Assembly: GCA_973895155.1 (NCBI GenBank)
Contig: OZ316896.1
Coordinates: 13,206,001-13,270,000 of the forward strand
Length of the DNA: 64,000 bases
Origin: Marsupella aquatica
Taxonomy: Eukaryota; Marchantiophyta
Reading direction: 5' to 3'
Under the pieces are notes generated by a model, which ran no database searches, was not told where the DNA came from, and saw only the letters and a program-made list of their open reading frames with translations. Positions within the stretch are counted from its first letter, which is position 1. Each line of letters opens with the position of its first letter. The translations under genes and the position numbers were made by a program. Positions 59,361 through 64,000 of the stretch are shown here, piece after piece.

Positions 59361-61379
59361 TGAGGGTGTAGATTGCCACCATGGTTGTCAAATATCCTGA
59401 CTTGTTATTTTAGATTAGTATGACAATGTCACTCTATCTGAGTGTCAAGTCCAGATTAGGGCAATAGAACTGATGGTCACTAGGGACCTTGCCAAGACCA
59501 AAATGGGCTTGCAGTTTCACCCCCTTGTAGAGTGTCCAAACAGAAAAATGGATTCACTTTCAATTTTATGCAGAAGTGCAAACTCAATTTAAACCCAGAG
59601 TTTATGGAAACTTTTGTCTATTCCATCTCGAACTGGCGGAGTTTTTCACCAATCTTATGGCCTTGGGTTAAATTGGCATCAAAGTGACACTTGTACAATG
59701 CTTAGAGGAAAATTCTGTTTATCCACCGCTGGCAGTGTAAAATGTCCAAAAACTCATCCTTTTTCCACTATGACCCCTCCTCTACATATTAACTTACGCA
59801 CAATTGACTGGATTATTTTAGTGCTAGTTTTACAAAACCAATTCAAAATATAATCTATCCGCACACTTGCTTACCCAGGCATGACTGGTGACTTTCTTGG
59901 AAAAAAGAAGCAAGACATAACAAAAGCAGCACTAAAGGAAAGATTTGCTTGAAAAAAATTGACCACCAAATCAACCAAAAAAATAATTTTTAATGTTTTT
60001 CAAAAGAGGCACAAAGACATAACAAAGTAACCAGTTTATATATGTCTAATGTCCAGGAAATGATACATTGTTTTGTGTCTTCTGGTATTACCATACACTA
60101 GCCCACTAGCCCAATGCACGTGTGTATGCAAAAGAAATGCTCCCCTGTACCCAGACTCCATGTGCCTGTCCTTTACACATAAGGGTGCTCTTTTTTTTAA
60201 ATGTACCAGAGAAATTATGGCCTATGGATTCCAAGATGACTCAATGTGGATGGTCTGAACCATGTCTTGTCTCCGTCACCCCTAACTTGGTTTTCTTCGG
60301 CCTTCCTCCAACCTGTGGTAAATTTTCTTTCCTCCCCTTACCCCTTCCCGAGCTAACCATATTGGCTCAAGGCTGGAGCTATTTAGTTGGACTAGGCTGA
60401 AGGTAGCGTTGGAGAGGTAAGCACGGGCAAGTAGAGAGCCTCCATGTCTCCACCCACCAATCTCCTATCATCTCAGGTTAATATAGTAGAGTTACCCCAA
60501 CTGATAAAAGAAATGGAGGCAACCTGATTATTAGATTAGTTTTGGGGTTAACTTACGAATTTCAAAGCAATTTGGGGATATGATCGTAACAAAGACGGTT
60601 ATGGGATTTGGCTGGTTCTGGATTGTGTATGTTGCTGAGTCTTTGTGCTTTGCATTTTATTGCCAAAAAACATTGTCGTTGGAGACACAAGAAAACAAGA
60701 TTTTAATCAGTTGTAGATAACACCTGTAAAACAATATAAAATAATCTAGAGCGTCAAGCCACCGTGACAACGTTAGTCCTGAATGGACAAGATTCTCAGA
60801 GGTACCAACTAAAAAGCTATATTTTACAAGAAGGGGTGTTATTTCGTGTCCCTAGACATGTTTTTTAAATCCTCCCTTCATACATGAGTCAAACATGCCT
60901 TGGTCAAACAACTTAAGACCCTCTAAATCAGACCTGTCTAATCCAGTTGAAACCCTGCTCCAGGATTTGATAATTATAGTGGTAACCATAAGTATTCTTT
61001 GGGACCACCATATATCTGCACGTTGCTCGATGCAGATACCTTAAGCTAACCTCTCAAGATTAGCCTGAAGTTTGTCAAGGAATATCGCAGCAACCTTGAT
61101 TTGGATTGCTTGGAGACACCGTTTGCAGTTGTAGAATATGGTATTTATATCTAATGGAATAGAATCATGATCTTAATTGACAACTTGGAATATGATGAAA
61201 CTGAATCTTACCCTTTCTTCAACTGTAGTTTCCTAGTCTGCCCGGCGTGTGGACCGTAGATGCGAGTAATCGATGGCATGAACTGGAATTACTTGGAACT
61301 TGTCAACTCACGCTCTTTCCAGTTTTACTCATGAAAAAAATTTCATCACGGGCAGTCTTATGTTCTGAATTTCATGGCT
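59361..61379. other. Intergenic, nothing recognised
   Basis: No domain-bearing frame and no clear repeat. Confidence 0.4.
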
Positions 61380-61895
61380 TTTCCACTTGTGGGCCTCCCT
61401 ATTGACTGTTTCCCTGGAACTTAAGTATTCAGCCTCTGGCTCTGGCCTTTCTTCCAAAGAAAAAACATCTTGTGTAATTTGGTATACACGGCTTTAGCGT
61501 CTTACAGGTCTCTTGCCTTTGGGTTCACCCTTCCACTGGGACTTAAGTGTTCGGCCTCTATCCTCCTTGTCAAAGAAAAAGTTTCATGTTCTCAATATGT
61601 CATGGCTTTGCCGCTAGCTTTTTGGTCTCTCACTTGTCTGCTGGCACCCCCTCCTGGGTGTTTCCCTGGATGTTAAGTGTTGGCCTGTCCTTGTAGCCAA
61701 GAAGTTTTTCCACTTTCGGGTCTACCACTTTTAGGTTCACACCCCCATATTGGCTGATTCCCTGGAACTTAAGTGTTTGGCCTCTGTCCTTCCAGCCATA
61801 GACTTTTGGCACATTTGGGTCTCTTGCTGGTAGGTTCACGCCCCCCCTTTAGGCTGTTTCCTGGAAATCATTAAGTGTTTAGCCTCCCGCATGTC
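61380..61895 (-). repeat. Degenerate tandem repeat; minus strand encodes 32-33-residue units
   Basis: The block CTGGAACTTAAGTGTTTGGCCTC recurs at 61414, 61536, 61666, 61762 and 61861 (spacings 122, 130, 96, 99). The last three units keep one minus-strand frame (61630-61839). There the peptide reads as two aligned units, with the pattern D-P-x-V-x-K-x-x-G-x-K-D-R followed by L-x-x-Q-G. This could be a fragment of a repeat protein or a non-coding minisatellite. Confidence 0.6.
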
Positions 61896-63029
61896 TGAAA
61901 AAAACCAAAGATATAAAAACTCTTGTGTTTGGAGGATCCTTCCTTAATTCTCATGATCCCAGAGTAGTGGGGATAACACAGTGTATGACATCAACACAAT
62001 TTTAGAGATCAGCAAATTGAATGTATGGAGTGTGAAAGTTGCCTATTGTTCTCAAAAGATATGTGTAGGACGAATGTTGCCTACAAATTTCTATAAATGT
62101 GAGTGGTATGCAGGGGGGCTTTCCTAATTTTTCATTATTGGTTATCAGGTATGGTGGGATGTGTGGTTTGTGAGTGTTGCCATTGTACAAGAAGAAGCGA
62201 GAACAAATTCCAGTTTGGGAAGCTGACCATGGCGCGCACAGGACATGTGTGGCTGGTCTGCGTGTCAGCCTCTCCTTCTGAGCTTGGCTTGTACTCTTGT
62301 ATATGACGGTAAAACAAGTTTTTTGAAACAAATACAATCAAATTGAACCTGCCAAATGCTGTGTCTACCTCATAAGACCAAGTGGTTTCAAACCCTTTAA
62401 AAAAAAGACCAAAAATGGTTTTCCTGTTGGTGGATTGTCGACAGCAGGTTTTAAAACAATAAAGGAGGTACTCTTGTACCTGTGTGCAAGTACTACCTCG
62501 TAACCCTTGCCTTTGGCATGCCAAACCCTCAACAAGAGTCCCATTCGCAGTGAGCTGAAGGCTTCTATAAATAACCAAAGCATGGCTCAGCTTACTCAGG
62601 ATATTTTTGGACTGGAATCATATGACAACCTATGCTTGCCGAGCAATATGATTCCAACCATGTGGTTCTCAACTCCCTTCCATCTCTTAGAGTAGGGAAG
62701 CATATGTTAACCAATCCTCGATTAACGTTAGGTAACTTTTGAAAGGATGAATAACAAGTCTTGCATGAGTTTGTGAGCTTGATGTAACTCTTAGTTGATG
62801 GTCAGGTAAGATTTGAAGCTTCAGAATGTTTGTTGGGCAATATTTCCTTCTTAAATTTCTTATCCTTCTCCACAGACCAAAACACAAAACATTCTGAATC
62901 TGCCTAGAGTCAGTCACACTTCTTAGAATAACATTATCTTCCAACCATGCATATTGTTACTGACGAAATACAATATATTTTGACTTTTGCTACGTTAACA
63001 ATATGTCATGGACCGAGCTCGAATTCTTT
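61896..63029. other. Intergenic, nothing recognised
   Basis: A 147-codon minus-strand frame at 62135-62578 overlaps others on both strands and has no recognisable domain. Confidence 0.45.
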
Positions 63030-63825
63030 CACCGGAGGGAAGGGCACAGGAGGCTGGCTTCAGGCCAATCCAGTCATTCCTCACCTACGGATGTCTTCAG
63101 CGGAGTTTGCGACAGCCATGCGTCTTCGTATGGGCTTGCCCCACCCACTTCTTGCTGGTTTACCTCCTACTTGCACTTGTGGGAAGCCTTGTGATGCCAC
63201 AGGTGTCCATCTTCTTCGATGCAGTTTGGGCGGCGAAACCATTTTTGTTCACAACGCTGTGAGAGATGCGACTGCTCAAGTTCTCTCTAGCTCTTTGGTC
63301 TGCGCACGGCGGGAGGTGGTGCTCGAGTTACCTGGTCCTCCATCACAGCGGTTACGGGTGGATCTTACCATGGTCCGTGATGGTCACCGTACTTTGGCAG
63401 ATGTAGTGGTGGCAAACCCATTGCGCCAAGACATCATTGGGACAGCGGCAACAACGGCAGGGGCAGCAGCATCACGAGCAACAACAACGAAGGAGGCCAA
63501 ATATGCTGCACGAGCTTCATCTGATAGCTTCCTGCCCCTTGCTCTTGAGATATTTGGGCGTCTCCATCATCAGTTCGACGGGCTTCTTTGCCAAGCTGCT
63601 CGGGATGTTCACGGCCGGATGGGTCCCACCGGGCCCCCGCTATCTGTTTTGACCACGCACTTTCGCCAACGCATTTCAGTCACCTTACAGCGTGCTCAAG
63701 CTTGGGCCGTCTATCGTCGATCTCTGACAGTGGGTGCTAGTGTGACTCCGCAGCGGCTAGCCCCCCTAGAGGACATTCCTGTCCCACTTGCCGATCTAGT
63801 TTCGACACTTGATGTAGACCACTAG
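63030..63825 (+). pseudogene. C-terminal tail of a non-LTR retrotransposon reverse transcriptase, 5'-truncated
   Basis: The open frame (formally from 62947) becomes homologous from about 63,030: GTGGWLQANP, LRMSSAEFATAMRLRMGLP, then a Cys/His cluster C-x-C-x3-C-x5-H-x4-C (63172-63222). A segment follows with DLTMVRDGHRTLADVVV (about 63,360-63,412), which resembles a PD-(D/E)xK-type nuclease core, then a long helical tail with FRQRISVTLQRAQAWAVYRR. This is the region after the RT fingers/palm in elements with a C-terminal restriction-like endonuclease. The RT itself is absent: upstream sequence is unrelated, the usual 5' truncation of such elements. The surviving frame is intact to the TAG at 63823-63825, and it is CG-rich, unlike its neighbours, so it is probably a fairly young insertion. 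Confidence 0.75.
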
Positions 63826-64000
63826 CTTGTTGCCACATTTGCTAGGTATGATGAGGACCTTGGTCCATTTGCGGTAGTTTTAGTGACTCTTTCTTGGTTT
63901 TTAGGGGTTTCCTTTTGCTCACTTCTTTTAGTTCCTCTTTCTTGGTTTTTAGGGTTTCCTTTTGCTCACTTCTTTTGCGTTTGGTTTTCTCCACTTGGGA
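63826..64000 (+). repeat. 3' UTR of the non-LTR element with a 48-bp tandem repeat
   Basis: CTCTTTCTTGGTTTTTAGGG starts at 63887 and 63935. The units continue TTTCCTTTTGCTCACTTCTTTT and differ by one base in the G-run. The window ends before any poly(A) tail is seen. Confidence 0.8.

Noticed and set aside
63010-63024. ACCGAGCTCGAATTC, identical to part of a common cloning-vector polylinker
   Set aside because: The match is 15 bases only and the flanks on both sides diverge from vector sequence, so chance is more likely than contamination.
1-64000. CRISPR array, prokaryotic operon or organelle genome segment
   Set aside because: No regularly spaced short repeats with unique spacers, no operon-like gene packing, and the genes have spliceosomal introns.

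Overview
The window looks like nuclear DNA of a land plant. It holds two intact multi-exon genes of plant families (a group-typical plant PP2C and a chloroplast/organelle-type 5'-3' exonuclease) with GT-AG introns of about 130-1040 bp, a Ty1/copia element primed by initiator tRNA-Met, solo LTRs, MITE-like elements and tRNA-derived SINE-like copies. The non-LTR retrotransposon tail at the right end has a cysteine-rich, nuclease-like C-terminus of a kind I associate with non-seed plants and algae. A bryophyte, lycophyte or fern is therefore my guess for the lineage, at low confidence. There is no sign of bacterial, plastid or mitochondrial organisation.

Layout. 1-9,200: AT-rich intergenic DNA with a perfect 160-bp tandem duplication, a SINE-like copy, nested short repeats at 5.9-7.5 kb and two CpG-rich patches (7.5-7.9 and 8.2-9.2 kb) with no recognisable gene. 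9,231-10,214: a dispersed element and a copia solo LTR. 11,080-12,577: a purine-rich, microsatellite-rich upstream region leading into the PP2C gene (four coding exons, 12,578-15,477, 422 residues). 17.9-18.4 kb: a three-unit 165-bp tandem repeat. 19,796-25,656: a complete but decayed copia element on the minus strand (both LTRs, PBS, polypurine tract, AAGTG target duplication). Its 3' end carries a broken ORF on the opposite strand with a Cauli_VI/RNase H1-N-like domain. The element sits inside an older degenerate open frame (about 19.4-26.4 kb). 27.8-28.7 kb: tandem duplications immediately upstream of the exonuclease gene (seven coding exons, 28,889-31,934, 361 residues).

32-53 kb contains no gene I can recognise. 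It holds repeats: a pair of about 400-bp inverted copies (39.56-39.97 and 43.92-44.29 kb) bracketing a tandem array, a second solo LTR with a perfect TTGTG duplication (44,707-45,051), two strong hairpins (47.5 and 51.4 kb), and SINE-like copies. 53.0-53.8 kb is a CpG-rich island without a recognised gene. 54.09-54.94 and 55.42-55.81 kb are non-autonomous DNA transposons. 61.4-61.9 kb is a repeat whose minus-strand reading gives tandem peptides of about 33 residues. 63.03-63.83 kb is the 5'-truncated tail of a non-LTR retrotransposon.

The two host genes are unrelated in function: one removes phosphate from Ser/Thr residues, the other processes DNA flaps in organelles. Nothing in the sequence ties them into a pathway. 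The most unusual observation is the antisense Cauli_VI-like ORF inside the copia element.
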